Shown piece after piece: positions 1-7,766 of a stretch of 28,696 nt of DNA (positions within the stretch are counted from its first letter, which is position 1; each line of letters starts with the position of its first letter). Made by a program: the position numbers and the translations under genes. Source of the DNA: CAZZBK01 sp964652155 (GTDB lineage: Bacteria; Planctomycetota; Planctomycetia; Pirellulales; PNKZ01); contig CAZZBK010000077.1 of assembly GCA_964652155.1 (NCBI GenBank), positions 1 to 28,696 of the forward strand, in the 5' to 3' direction. Under the pieces are notes generated by a model that searched no databases, was not told where the DNA came from, and worked only from the letters and a program-made list of their open reading frames with translations.

Positions 1-74
<74 letters not shown>

Positions 75-255
75 GCGAACTTTGCGTCACTCTTTGCTTT
101 GCCAAGCGCCCGCGTGTTCACGGCGTCGCACTTGCGTCGGCACGACCAGCTCCATTCGCAACACGGTTTCCTGCTCGACCAAAAACCACTCACATCACGC
201 CACCGGCGCTTGCTCACATCACAGAGTCCACACACTCAGCCCGAACCCAAGGCAG

Positions 256-328
256 AGCTAGCGGAGGGACTTGAACCCTCAACCTGCTGATTACAAATCA
301 GCTGCTCTGCCAATTGAGCTACGCTAGC
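256..328 (-). tRNA. tRNA-Thr (TGT)
   Basis: Read on the minus strand from base 328, a 7-bp acceptor stem GCTAGCG/CGCTAGC encloses a D arm (GCTC...GAGC), an anticodon arm GCTGA-TTTGTAA-TCAGC with anticodon TGT (Thr, reads ACA), and a T arm GAGGG-TTCAAGT-CCCTC. The discriminator base is T and no CCA is encoded. About 180 bases separate it from tRNA-Tyr. A Thr-then-Tyr order upstream of tuf is common in bacteria, so a tuf gene could follow outside the window; that is inference. Confidence 0.96.
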
Positions 329-357
329 GCGCATTCTCTCTGACGTGAAAACCAATA

Positions 358-385
358 AATATAGCCACCCGACACATTCACGCAA
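358..385 (-). promoter_or_regulatory. Candidate promoter of the tRNA-Thr/tRNA-Tyr transcript
   Basis: On the minus strand, TTGCGT (380-385) and TATATT (358-363, 5 of 6 to the -10 consensus) are separated by 16 bases. The -10 box lies about 30 bases before the first tRNA base, so the leader would be short, as usual for stable RNA genes. The -35 match is only 3 of 6. The rest of 329-612 shows no gene. Confidence 0.4.
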
Positions 386-612
386 GCCAGCGACCGGGGA
401 ATTAATCCACCAAAAAACAACGGGAGACAGCTCTGGCCGAGCAAGGTTGCGAACCGAATACGCACGCTCATCGGCGAAAACCGACGCGGCTGCGATCGTC
501 CGATCCCTAACCAAGCTGGCGCTAGCGTCTCCCGTGCGTTCGATTCCCCTGACTTGGGGGGCCTATGCGATTGTCATGTCGTGTCGGAAATACTCGACTA
601 CCAATTTTCGGC

Positions 613-2280
613 CTACAGACCAGGAATCTCGATCTTTTCTTCCTCGGCCGCCTTCTTCAATTTGGAAAGCGCCCGAGCTTCGATTTGCCGGACACGCTCC
701 TTCGTGACGCCCATTTCGACGCCAACCTCTTTGAGCGTGCGCGGCTCGAGTCCTCGCTGAAGCCCGAAACGTCGTATGATAATCTTTTGCTCCCGATCGT
801 CAAGCCGCCCCAAAATGCGGTGAATCTGTGCTTCCCGCTGCGTTTGGGCCGATTCCTGCTCGAACACGTCGCTGCGGACATCCTCGGTGGCCGAGAACAT
901 GTCGTCGCCACCGCTGCGGAATCGGTCCCGACGCTTGATCTCGTCGGGGATTGTGCGGGCAAAGTTCTTCATGATCGCCCAGGTGGCGTACGTGCTGAAC
1001 TTATTGCCGCGCGCGTAGTCGAACTTCTCGATCGCGCGAATCAGGGACATGTTGCCGTCACTGACCAACTCGAAGAAGTTGTCGACCGGCCCGACATGCC
1101 GCTTGGCAATCGAAACCACCAACCGCAAATTCGAGCGGATAATCAGGTTCTTGGTCGCAACGGCCTCTTCGTACAACCGCTCGATTTGGTCCATCTGCAA
1201 CGATCGCGCCTGCGTCGGGTCGAGCCCCTCGCGCAGCGCGGCCGCCTTGTACTTGAGGTAGTTGAGCTTGCGGAAGTAGTACGCCTCTTGCTCGCGGGTG
1301 AGCAACGGCACCTCGTACAAACTTGCCAAATACGGAGGCAATCCGCTGGGAACTCGCACCTTGCGGCCACTCGATTCGACCACCGGCGCAGCACCCAAGC
1401 AGACCGCATCGGCCGCTGGGCGACGGAACTCGGCGTTGTCCATGTAGTCGAGCGGCAACTCCAGAATCTTCTGGGCCCGCATCTCGTTCACAATCCGGTA
1501 GACGCTCGTCTTGGTGCGGCAGAACTTTCGCGCCAAAACGTCCACCGAGACGCCCCGCTTGTAGCTCTGATAGAGCTTTTTCTTGGCCGCCTCGGTGACC
1601 GGCCCGGTGGCATCCGGGAAGATCGCCGTGGCGGGTTCGGCTTCGTCATGCGACTTGATCGTGTAGCGAATCGTCTCGACGCTTCGGCCCGTCTTTTCCG
1701 CCACGCGCCGCGCGACCTCCGACGGGCAGCCACCGGCCGCCGCCAACCGCCGCGCACGATCGAGGATCTGCGTCCGCTCGGCGTCGCTCATTTGCGTAAA
1801 TCGCATGCCACGCGAGACTTTCTGCTCGTTATCGGCCACAAACCGATCCACCGAGCTGCGCAGAAATCCGACCCGTTTGCGGCCGTCGAACACGAAGCGG
1901 CGGCTGACCAACCCCTGCTGACGCCAACGCTGAATGGTCTTGGTCGAAACCTGGAGCTGCGAACTCAATTCCTCGACCGTCACGACCGGTTCACCCGCGC
2001 TCTCGGCCGACACATTGGCCGCGTCGCTCACGTCTTCGACAAACCGCAGCAAGTCGTGCTTGGCCTGATCGCCGGGCACCTGCACACGCGGTGTCGACTC
2101 GGGTCGAAAGTCCGTGATGCGATGGCACAAAAACTCATACGAGTAGGTGCGCTTCGGATCGAGCTCGGCCAGCAGGCGCTCGGCCCGGTTGACCTGGTCG
2201 ATCTTTTTTTCGCGCGGCGCAAAACGAACCTGCTGATCGCGCAGTTGCTGCAGGGCGGGATTCAAATAGTCGCTGTGCAT
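613..2280 (-). CDS. Sigma-70 family RNA polymerase sigma factor with N-terminal HTH segments
   Basis: A 555-residue protein that directs RNA polymerase to promoters. Visible C-terminal sigma domains: region 1.2-like at about 313-348 (YLASLYEVPLLTREQE), region 2 at about 377-447 (NLRLVVSIAKRH, DGNMSLIRAIEKFDYARGNK, FSTYATWAIMKNFAR), and region 4 at about 487-545 with the HTH GVTKERVRQIEARALSKLK. Only some 45-50 residues lie between regions 2.4 and 4, so region 3 is strongly reduced. The N-terminal 300 residues replace a normal region 1.1. They carry an excisionase/MerR-like HTH (about 99-148, VSTKTIQRWRQQGLVSRR) and two further HTH-like segments (about 165-210 and 232-270). The start ATG at 2280 is fixed by a strong GGAGGAG ribosome site six bases upstream. 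Sigma identity is secure; whether it is the housekeeping or an alternative factor cannot be told. Confidence 0.93.
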   Translation of the reverse strand: MHSDYLNPALQQLRDQQVRFAPREKKIDQVNRAERLLAELDPKRTYSYEFLCHRITDFRPESTPRVQVPGDQAKHDLLRFVEDVSDAANVSAESAGEPVVTVEELSSQLQVSTKTIQRWRQQGLVSRRFVFDGRKRVGFLRSSVDRFVADNEQKVSRGMRFTQMSDAERTQILDRARRLAAAGGCPSEVARRVAEKTGRSVETIRYTIKSHDEAEPATAIFPDATGPVTEAAKKKLYQSYKRGVSVDVLARKFCRTKTSVYRIVNEMRAQKILELPLDYMDNAEFRRPAADAVCLGAAPVVESSGRKVRVPSGLPPYLASLYEVPLLTREQEAYYFRKLNYLKYKAAALREGLDPTQARSLQMDQIERLYEEAVATKNLIIRSNLRLVVSIAKRHVGPVDNFFELVSDGNMSLIRAIEKFDYARGNKFSTYATWAIMKNFARTIPDEIKRRDRFRSGGDDMFSATEDVRSDVFEQESAQTQREAQIHRILGRLDDREQKIIIRRFGLQRGLEPRTLKEVGVEMGVTKERVRQIEARALSKLKKAAEEEKIEIPGL

Positions 2281-2799
2281 GGCTGTCTCCTCCGCCTAAC
2301 CGTCGGTTTCCCTGCGTGTGTTACACGCCCGACGTGGGTCTGAACTCGCATTTCCCTGCACCCGAAAACGATGGTTCGCTCGCGGATGGTCAGACCTCGG
2401 TCAGTTTAAGTCCCTGGTGCAAAATCCACAAACAAATTGCTTCATACGACACGGTCGTGTGTGTTCGGGTTCGCTTCAGCGACCTCCCGTAACGCACGTT
2501 GTCTTCTACGTGAATGACGGCAAATTGTTCACACAAACCGTTGATTTTTAGCAACTTTCGTCGAATGCCTGCGAAGTCTGATTCGATTGGGCCACGAGCG
2601 CTCCCCCAAACGAACAAGGCCCGCTCAAGGGCGCATCACGACGCTGGCATCGAACCGTTTACCTCTCTATTCGTTATCAGACGCAAAATCATTGCAACGT
2701 GTCACACCTGAGGACCGATTTATCGCAAAGTAGTTCACGCGCAGACCGCATGAATTTCCAGCTATATGGCCCTAAGTCGAATTACTTAAAGGCTTTGCT
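2281..2799. other. Gene-free divergent region between sigma factor and secreted protein
   Basis: About 520 bases, visibly less GC-rich than the genes. It should hold the promoters of both divergent neighbours. Short palindromes are present (2314-2328; ACACG-GT-CGTGT at 2449-2460). The open frames inside (for example 2390-2617 minus, 2514-2711 plus) have no convincing start site or recognisable protein character. No tRNA or known riboswitch was recognised. Confidence 0.6.
2287..2293 (-). promoter_or_regulatory. Strong Shine-Dalgarno of the sigma factor gene
   Basis: GGAGGAG on the minus strand, six bases before ATG 2280, is one of the strongest ribosome sites in the window and decides the start. 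Just upstream, GCGTGT (2314-2319) and ACACGC (2323-2328) form a short inverted repeat that could be a hairpin or operator in the leader. Confidence 0.7.
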
Positions 2800-4173
2800 A
2801 TGCTTTTGCCTCGCCGCTGCTTTTTAGCCTCCCTCGGGACCATTGGCGCGACCTTCGCCGTAGGCCGGTTTACCCAAGCTGCCGAAACCGCTCCGCTTCG
2901 TCCCACGCATAAAAAAGGGGACACCTATCAGGTGCAGGCGCTCTTCGAGGTGGGGGGCGATCTGCGGCTCAAAGACGACGACCAAGCTCCCCGCGTGATG
3001 AAAGTCAGCGTTGTGGGAAAAATGGAGTACGTTGAGCGCCTGCTCAACGAGTCGGTGGATGGACGGACCGCTCAGGCGGCGCGACGCTATCGCGCGGCCG
3101 AGGCCACCATCAAAATCGACAAAGGGGGCGTGCAGCCGACTCTCCGTGCCGATCGCCGCACGGTGGCCGTCGACATCAGCACAGGCCAAGCCACACTGCT
3201 CAGCAGCGAAGGTCCCCTCACGCGCGAAGAACTCGACCTGATCGAGCTTCCTGGCAATACGGTGCTGCTTGACCAACTCCTGCTCAGCGACCGGGACGTC
3301 GCCGTCGGCGACCGCTGGCAGCATGGCGACGACTTGCTCGCCGCGCTGCTCAGCATCGATGCGGTCAGCAAGAGCGACGTGTTCAGCGAGGTGACCCAGA
3401 TCACGGCCGACGTGGTCCGCTGCGATTTTGCGGGCAATGTTCACGGCGCGATCAACGGCGTCGCCACCGATATGCAGCTCAAGGGGCGTTACAAGTTCGA
3501 TCGACGTTGGGGACGCATCAGTTGGTTTGCCATGCTCAACGACGAGCAACGGGCGATCGGACACGTCGGCCCCGGCGCCGACGTGACGAGCCGCTTGCAA
3601 ATCGTGCTCGCGCCGACCGCCGAGATCCCCGAGTTGGCCGACGCCGCGTTGGCACCGGCTTTTGCGCCCCAGAACGATGGGTTGAAATTGCTGGAATATC
3701 GCGGTGGGCGAGGGCAGTTTGCGTTCGTACACGATCGCCGCTGGCATGTGATGCAGGAGGATGGCGAGGGGGCCGCGCTTCGCATGGTCGACCGTGGCGA
3801 GTTGCTCGTGCAATGCAATGTCCGCGCGTTGGCCAAGGCCGAACCGGGCAAGCATTTCAGTCTCGCGGCGTTTCAGGCAGACATTCAGCGCTCGCTCGAT
3901 AAGAGTTTCGGCCAGTTTTTGCAGGCCTCCGAGTCGACCAACTCGCGCGGTTATGTGGTGCATCGTGTGGTGGCCATCGGCACGGTCGCCGAGTTGCCCA
4001 TCGAATGGCATTACTATTTGGTGGCCGACCCCTTGGGGCATCAGGTCGTATTCGCCTTTACCGCCGAGTCGGAGCAAGTACCCCTGCTGGGCGAGGTCGA
4101 TCAGTCGATCGTCGACAGCGTCGAACTAGCCGCGCCGACGACCGCCGCCGTCAAGGGACCCGTCGCCCGGTAG
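2800..4173 (+). CDS. Exported protein of unknown function, Tat-like signal
   Basis: 457 residues. The N-terminus LPRRCFLASLGTIG followed by a hydrophobic stretch ending near QAAE is a twin-arginine-like signal (RR-x-F-L), so export is likely. The mature part is soluble. The last 150 residues or so (from about 300) alternate strands and helices and end in VVFAFTAESEQVP...IVDSVEL, which recalls the PsbP/Mog1/DcrB-like fold; this is a weak fold-level impression. AAAGG seven bases before ATG 2800 supports the start. The next gene downstream is about 450 bases away, so it is probably monocistronic. I do not recognise a family and give no function. Confidence 0.8.
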   Translation: MLLPRRCFLASLGTIGATFAVGRFTQAAETAPLRPTHKKGDTYQVQALFEVGGDLRLKDDDQAPRVMKVSVVGKMEYVERLLNESVDGRTAQAARRYRAAEATIKIDKGGVQPTLRADRRTVAVDISTGQATLLSSEGPLTREELDLIELPGNTVLLDQLLLSDRDVAVGDRWQHGDDLLAALLSIDAVSKSDVFSEVTQITADVVRCDFAGNVHGAINGVATDMQLKGRYKFDRRWGRISWFAMLNDEQRAIGHVGPGADVTSRLQIVLAPTAEIPELADAALAPAFAPQNDGLKLLEYRGGRGQFAFVHDRRWHVMQEDGEGAALRMVDRGELLVQCNVRALAKAEPGKHFSLAAFQADIQRSLDKSFGQFLQASESTNSRGYVVHRVVAIGTVAELPIEWHYYLVADPLGHQVVFAFTAESEQVPLLGEVDQSIVDSVELAAPTTAAVKGPVAR

Positions 4174-4341
4174 GCTCGCGGGCTCGGCTGGCTGCTTCTC
4201 TAGTCACTCAAGTGTCCATTTCCGCCCGAGTCTTAGGCCGTTTTCGGCCTCAGGCGCTTGCAGTTCTTTGACCCGCTGAGCCTGGTGCCTGCACAGCCGA
4301 ACGTACCTGGCGCGTAGCCATGACCAAACCGGACGGTCTGA

Positions 4342-4461
4342 CTGTAGGATGGGTACCTGACCCTGACGCTAGCATCAGGATGCCCCCTTTCCCCTTGAAT
4401 CCCTCTTTGCATCAGGCGGAGCTTATCTGTAGGTGGGTCGAGGCCGGCCGTTCCACGGCCG
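4342..4461. repeat. Two degenerate REP-like units (motif plus palindrome)
   Basis: Unit 1: CTGTAGGATGGGT (4342-4354), then CCTGACGCT/AGCATCAGG (4362-4379), an 18-base palindrome with one mismatched pair. Unit 2: CTGTAGGTGGGT (4428-4439), then CGGCCG-TTCCA-CGGCCG (4445-4461). Both units share the leading motif and the motif-then-palindrome order, while the palindromes differ. This looks like decayed dispersed intergenic repeats. Copy number elsewhere in the genome cannot be seen from here. Confidence 0.45.
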
Positions 4462-4560
4462 AATCCTTAGCGACAGCTCCCGGCGAGTCGTTCCGCCGCT
4501 GCTGGGCGTTAAATCCGGAACGATCGTGGGCCCTTCTGCCGAGAATCGACACGAAATTGC

Positions 4561-4590
4561 TTGACCTGACGGCGCAAAGCTAACTAGACT
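4561..4590 (+). promoter_or_regulatory. Candidate sigma-70 promoter of the 4625 gene
   Basis: TTGACC (4561-4566, 5 of 6) and TAGACT (4585-4590, 4 of 6) are spaced by 18 bases, ending about 35 bases before the first ATG. Position and spacing fit a housekeeping-type promoter for the secreted protein that follows. Confidence 0.42.
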
Positions 4591-4624
4591 CAAAATTTAG
4601 CACACACTCAGGCCATCGGGCCCC

Positions 4625-5479
4625 ATGCTGAATTTGTCGCCGTCGTCCAGAGTCTGCTCGCTCATGGCATATTCGCAAATCGCACGTCGCTGGGTTTCGT
4701 CTGCGTGGCTGACCGCGCTCGTCGCACTGGGTGTTTGCGCGTTCGATGCACGTGTCGAGTGGGCCCAAGAGCCCGCTCCCTCTGCGTCCGTCGGTCCGTT
4801 CCGCAAATTGGCCCCCGGCGTCGAAACCGTCATTGCGTCGCAGGTGAGCCCCGAGGAAACGTTCAGCCTGCAAACCGTGCTGGGGCAGCCCGATATTCGA
4901 GTTCGTCGCAGCACGCAATGTCTCGAATTCGCCTTCAAGCCGCTGCGATTCATTCAGACCCAGGGGGTCAACGAGCGTGGCCAGGCCTACTCCAAACTGG
5001 TGTGGTACTTGGTGTATCACGTCAAGTTGCCCCAGGCACTCGATGCCGACGGCAACCCACTGGAAACGAAACCCATGCGGTTCTTTCCCACCTTCGAATT
5101 GGTCGACGAGCAGACCAAGCGTGTCTATCCCGAGCGGATCATTGCCCCGGCGATCGCCTCGATCCGACATCGCGAAGATCCCCATCGCCCGCTGCTCAAC
5201 ACGGCCGAGATGGCTGGGGACATCAAGCCCAGTTCACCCGGCGAAGACCACAGCGTTTGGGGGGTCGCCACCTGGGACAACATCGACCTGAACATCAATC
5301 GGTTCTCGATTTCGATCGGGGGGATCAGCAACGCTGTCCGGGTCGATGACAATGGCGTCGAACAGTTCAAATATCTGAAATTGAACTTCTGGCGGCCGGG
5401 CGACGCCTACAACGTCCACGAGCGGGAGATTCGCTTTGGCGCTCCGGGCCAGCTTGACTATCAGTGGATTTACCGCTAA
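4625..5479 (+). CDS. Exported protein of unknown function
   Basis: 284 residues from ATG 4625, or 271 from the in-frame ATG at 4664. The later start gives a cleaner signal peptide (basic IARRW, then hydrophobic SSAWLTALVALGVCA). Neither start has a clear ribosome site. The mature protein is rich in beta-type sequence and aromatic residues (KLVWYLVYHVKLP, YLKLNFWRPGD) with no transmembrane segment after the signal, which fits a periplasmic or surface protein. It lies 100 bases before rpmA on the same strand, where many bacteria carry rplU. I do not recognise the family. Confidence 0.78.
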   Translation: MLNLSPSSRVCSLMAYSQIARRWVSSAWLTALVALGVCAFDARVEWAQEPAPSASVGPFRKLAPGVETVIASQVSPEETFSLQTVLGQPDIRVRRSTQCLEFAFKPLRFIQTQGVNERGQAYSKLVWYLVYHVKLPQALDADGNPLETKPMRFFPTFELVDEQTKRVYPERIIAPAIASIRHREDPHRPLLNTAEMAGDIKPSSPGEDHSVWGVATWDNIDLNINRFSISIGGISNAVRVDDNGVEQFKYLKLNFWRPGDAYNVHEREIRFGAPGQLDYQWIYR

Positions 5480-5579
5480 AAAAGCGAATTCGACCCAACC
5501 GGTCCACCGATACTACTTCGAGTCATTTTTTCGCGCGCTGGGCTTGCCGCTCGGTCGCGCGTTGTTCGTGAGGTTTGAC

Positions 5580-5828
5580 ATGGCACATAAAAAGGGTGGC
5601 GGCTCCAGCCGCAACGGTCGTGATTCCAATCCGCAATATCGCGGCGTCAAGCGCTTTGGTGGTCAGGCCGTGACGGCCGGTTCCATTTTGGTACGCCAAT
5701 GCGGCACCGTGTTTCATCCCGGCAAGGGAGTCGGACAAGGCAAAGACTACACGCTCTATGCCCTCGTCGCCGGCACCGTCCAGTTCGATCGGGGCGGTCG
5801 TCGCGTGAACATCGTCGCGGCGTCGTAG
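5580..5828 (+). CDS. rpmA: 50S ribosomal protein L27
   Basis: 82 residues, the usual length. It begins MAHKKGGGSSRNGRDS and contains RGVKRFGGQAVTAGSILVRQ and the HPGKGVGQGKDYTLYAL block typical of L27. L27 sits at the peptidyl-transferase centre of the large subunit. Here the glycine-rich tail starts directly after MAHKK, with no cleavable N-terminal extension of the Firmicutes type. The start is ATG 5580 with GTGAGG just upstream. obgE follows after about 107 bases, a pairing conserved in many bacteria. The usual upstream partner rplU (L21) is absent; a secreted-protein gene is there instead. Confidence 0.97.
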   Translation: MAHKKGGGSSRNGRDSNPQYRGVKRFGGQAVTAGSILVRQCGTVFHPGKGVGQGKDYTLYALVAGTVQFDRGGRRVNIVAAS

Positions 5829-5831
5829 CTC

Positions 5832-5899
5832 CGTGTCGAGAGTAGGAACCAGCGCCGGTCGATTGATCTCGGCGCTGCGTCTCCGTTCGTCTCGACACG
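5832..5899 (+). ncRNA. Long imperfect hairpin in the rpmA-obgE spacer
   Basis: The outer arms CGTGTCGAGA (5832-5841) and TCTCGACACG (5890-5899) are a perfect 10-bp inverted repeat. Inside them GAAC (5846-5849) can pair with GTTC (5885-5888), and AGCGCCG (5851-5857) with CGGCGCT (5870-5876) around a 12-base loop. The whole spacer can therefore fold as one stem with internal loops. It begins 4 bases after the rpmA stop and ends 36 bases before obgE. It could be a processing site, a partial terminator or a cis-regulatory element; no known RNA family was recognised. Confidence 0.5.
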
Positions 5900-5935
5900 A
5901 CACACGCCATTTCTGTTTCGCCAAGGTGCTCAGCC

Positions 5936-6946
5936 ATGTTCGTTGATCGTGTGAGCATCGAAGTCCAAGCCGGACGGGGCGGGGACGGCGTGATTAGCTT
6001 TCGCCGTGAGAAATACATTCCCCGCGGTGGTCCCGACGGCGGCGATGGTGGCGATGGCGGAAGTATTCTGATGCGGACCGAGTCGGGCGTCGATAGTCTC
6101 TCGCCGCTCGTGCATCGCAAGCACTGGCGCGGTGCCGAGGGGAGCCGTGGCGGCACCAACAACTGTGCCGGCCGCAATGCGGAGCCCCTGATCATCCTGG
6201 TCCCGCCCGGTACGGTGGTCACCGACATGGCCACCGGCCTTGTGTTGAAAGACCTCTCCACGCTGGGCGAAGAAGTGGTCGTTGCTCGCGGGGGCAAAGG
6301 GGGCAAAGGCAACGTCCGCTTCAAAACCTCCACGAACCGCGCTCCACGCATCTGCGAAGCCGGCGAAGATGGCGAGCAGCGCGTGCTGATGCTCGAACTG
6401 AAGGTGATTGCCGACGTCGGCGTGGTGGGCAAGCCCAACGCCGGCAAAAGCACCCTGCTCAGTCGTCTGTCGCGCGCGCGACCCGAGATCGCCGACTATC
6501 CGTTCACCACCAAGTATCCAAACTTGGGCATCGTTCCGATCACCCCCGACCGCTCGTTCGTGATGGCCGACATCCCCGGGCTGATCGAAGGGGCGCACGA
6601 AGGGGTTGGGCTCGGGCATGAGTTTCTGCGGCATATCGAGCGGGCTGGCATCCTCGTCCACTTGGTCGAGCCCTTGCCGCTCGACGGCACCGACCCCCTC
6701 TCCAACTACCGCGCCATCCGCAACGAACTCGAACTCTACGACGTGAAGCTCGGCGAGCGGCCAGAGATCCTATGCGTCTCGAAAGCCGAACTGCCCGAGA
6801 GCGAGGCCGTTCGCGAGCAGTTGGCCGCCGAGTCAGGGCGCGACGTGATTGCGATCTCCGCGGTCACCGGCCGCGGCATTGATCTCCTGTTGCGGGCGAT
6901 CACGCGCGTGCTCGATGAGCAGCGCAGCGCCGTCGTGCCGTCATGA
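5936..6946 (+). CDS. obgE: Obg family GTPase (ribosome assembly)
   Basis: 336 residues. The N-terminal glycine-rich Obg domain (about 1-158) shows GRGGDGVISFRREKYIP and GGPDGGDGGDGG. The G domain has G1 GKPNAGKS (165-172), the switch segment YPFTTKYPNLG (188-198), G3 DIPG (212-215) and G5 SAVTG (308-312). G4, normally NKxD, reads SKAE (282-285). There is no long C-terminal domain. Obg proteins act late in 50S assembly and in stress control. AAGGTG eight bases before ATG 5936 supports the start. The stop overlaps the coaX start by four bases (ATGA), so the two are translationally coupled. Confidence 0.96.
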   Translation: MFVDRVSIEVQAGRGGDGVISFRREKYIPRGGPDGGDGGDGGSILMRTESGVDSLSPLVHRKHWRGAEGSRGGTNNCAGRNAEPLIILVPPGTVVTDMATGLVLKDLSTLGEEVVVARGGKGGKGNVRFKTSTNRAPRICEAGEDGEQRVLMLELKVIADVGVVGKPNAGKSTLLSRLSRARPEIADYPFTTKYPNLGIVPITPDRSFVMADIPGLIEGAHEGVGLGHEFLRHIERAGILVHLVEPLPLDGTDPLSNYRAIRNELELYDVKLGERPEILCVSKAELPESEAVREQLAAESGRDVIAISAVTGRGIDLLLRAITRVLDEQRSAVVPS

Positions 6947-7764
6947 ATGCCGACGTCGCAAAGCCACTCGTGGCGGGCGACCTCGCGCCTCTCGTGGCGG
7001 TCGACATCGGCAACAGCCGCATCAAGCTCGGGCTGTTCGAGTCTCGACAGGGAGCCACCGCGGGCTTACCGTCTCCGGTGCGGACCTGTGACGTCGCTCC
7101 GCCCAACGAGTCGCTCAAGAAAATTGCCGACTGGCTGGGACCCGACCAGTTGCCGCATGTCGCTTGGCACATTGGCAGCGTGCAGCGCTCGTTGACCTCG
7201 CAACTCATCACGTGGCTGCGTGAACGCGGTGTGCAGAACATCACGCTCCTGGCGTCGAGCGATCTGCCGCTGACCATCGCGTTGCCTCGGCCCGACATGG
7301 TGGGCATCGATCGTCTGTTGGGCGCCGTGGCCGCCAATGCCGTTCGAGAGCCGCAACGGGGAGCCATCGTCGTCGATCTGGGGACCGCCATCACGGTCGA
7401 CCTGGTCTCGCCCGCGGGGGCGTTTCTTGGCGGCGCCATTCTGCCCGGCATTGGCTTGTCGGCCCGGGCTTTGCACGAGTTCACTGATTTGTTGCCGTTG
7501 CTCGACATGCAGTCGCTCAGCGAGCCCCCCACGGCCCTTGGCACCAACACGGTCGAGGCGATGACCTCGGGCATATACTGGGGGGCCATCGGCGGCGTGC
7601 GGCAGCTCATCGAGCTGTTTTCGCGATCGATGCCCCAACCGCCTCAAGTGCTGCTCACCGGCGGCGCGGCGGCGCAGGTCGCCCAACGCCTGGCCCACGA
7701 TGCCCGGTATGAACCTCATTTGGTCCTCACGGGCATCGCGCTGAGTGCCGCCGCGCGTCAATAA
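6943..7764 (+). CDS. coaX: Type III pantothenate kinase
   Basis: 273 residues. Phosphorylates pantothenate, the first step of coenzyme A synthesis. It belongs to the ASKHA fold: phosphate-1 motif DIGNSRIKLG (21-30), GIDRLLGAVAAN with the likely catalytic Asp123, VVDLGTAITVDLV (143-155), GGAILPGIGLS (163-173) and GTNTVEAMTSGIYWG (200-214), all characteristic of CoaX and not of CoaA. It overlaps obgE by ATGA. The downstream mnmE-like start lies two bases after its stop, so obgE-coaX-mnmE-like is one translational unit. Fifteen or so extra residues precede the first strand. Confidence 0.94.
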   Translation: MNADVAKPLVAGDLAPLVAVDIGNSRIKLGLFESRQGATAGLPSPVRTCDVAPPNESLKKIADWLGPDQLPHVAWHIGSVQRSLTSQLITWLRERGVQNITLLASSDLPLTIALPRPDMVGIDRLLGAVAANAVREPQRGAIVVDLGTAITVDLVSPAGAFLGGAILPGIGLSARALHEFTDLLPLLDMQSLSEPPTALGTNTVEAMTSGIYWGAIGGVRQLIELFSRSMPQPPQVLLTGGAAAQVAQRLAHDARYEPHLVLTGIALSAAARQ

Positions 7765-7766
7765 CC

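Larger units (their letters stand above)
4174..4624. other. Gene-free stretch with several hairpins and REP-like motifs
   Basis: About 450 bases between two secreted-protein genes. It contains the hairpin AGGCCG-TTTT-CGGCCT (4235-4250), which may end the upstream transcript although no T-run follows. It also holds two CTGTAGG(A/-)TGGGT motifs, each followed by a palindrome (separate entry), and a promoter candidate at 4561-4590. An open frame at 4320-4583 has low coding character and is not called. Confidence 0.55.

Noticed and set aside
540..565. Terminator of the sigma factor gene (CCCC-TGACTT-GGGG)
   Set aside because: The stem is only four pairs and no T-run follows on the minus strand.
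565..2343. 592-residue open frame on the plus strand opposite the sigma factor
   Set aside because: The minus-strand product has clear sigma motifs; the plus frame is low-complexity, Arg/Leu-rich and typical of antisense frames in GC-rich DNA.
2824..4077. 417-residue minus-strand frame opposite the secreted protein
   Set aside because: Rich in His, Arg and Gly with no domain pattern, while the plus frame has a signal peptide and ribosome site.
4320..4583. Small plus-strand gene of 87 codons
   Set aside because: No ribosome site, it spans two palindromic repeats, and its composition is unlike neighbouring proteins.
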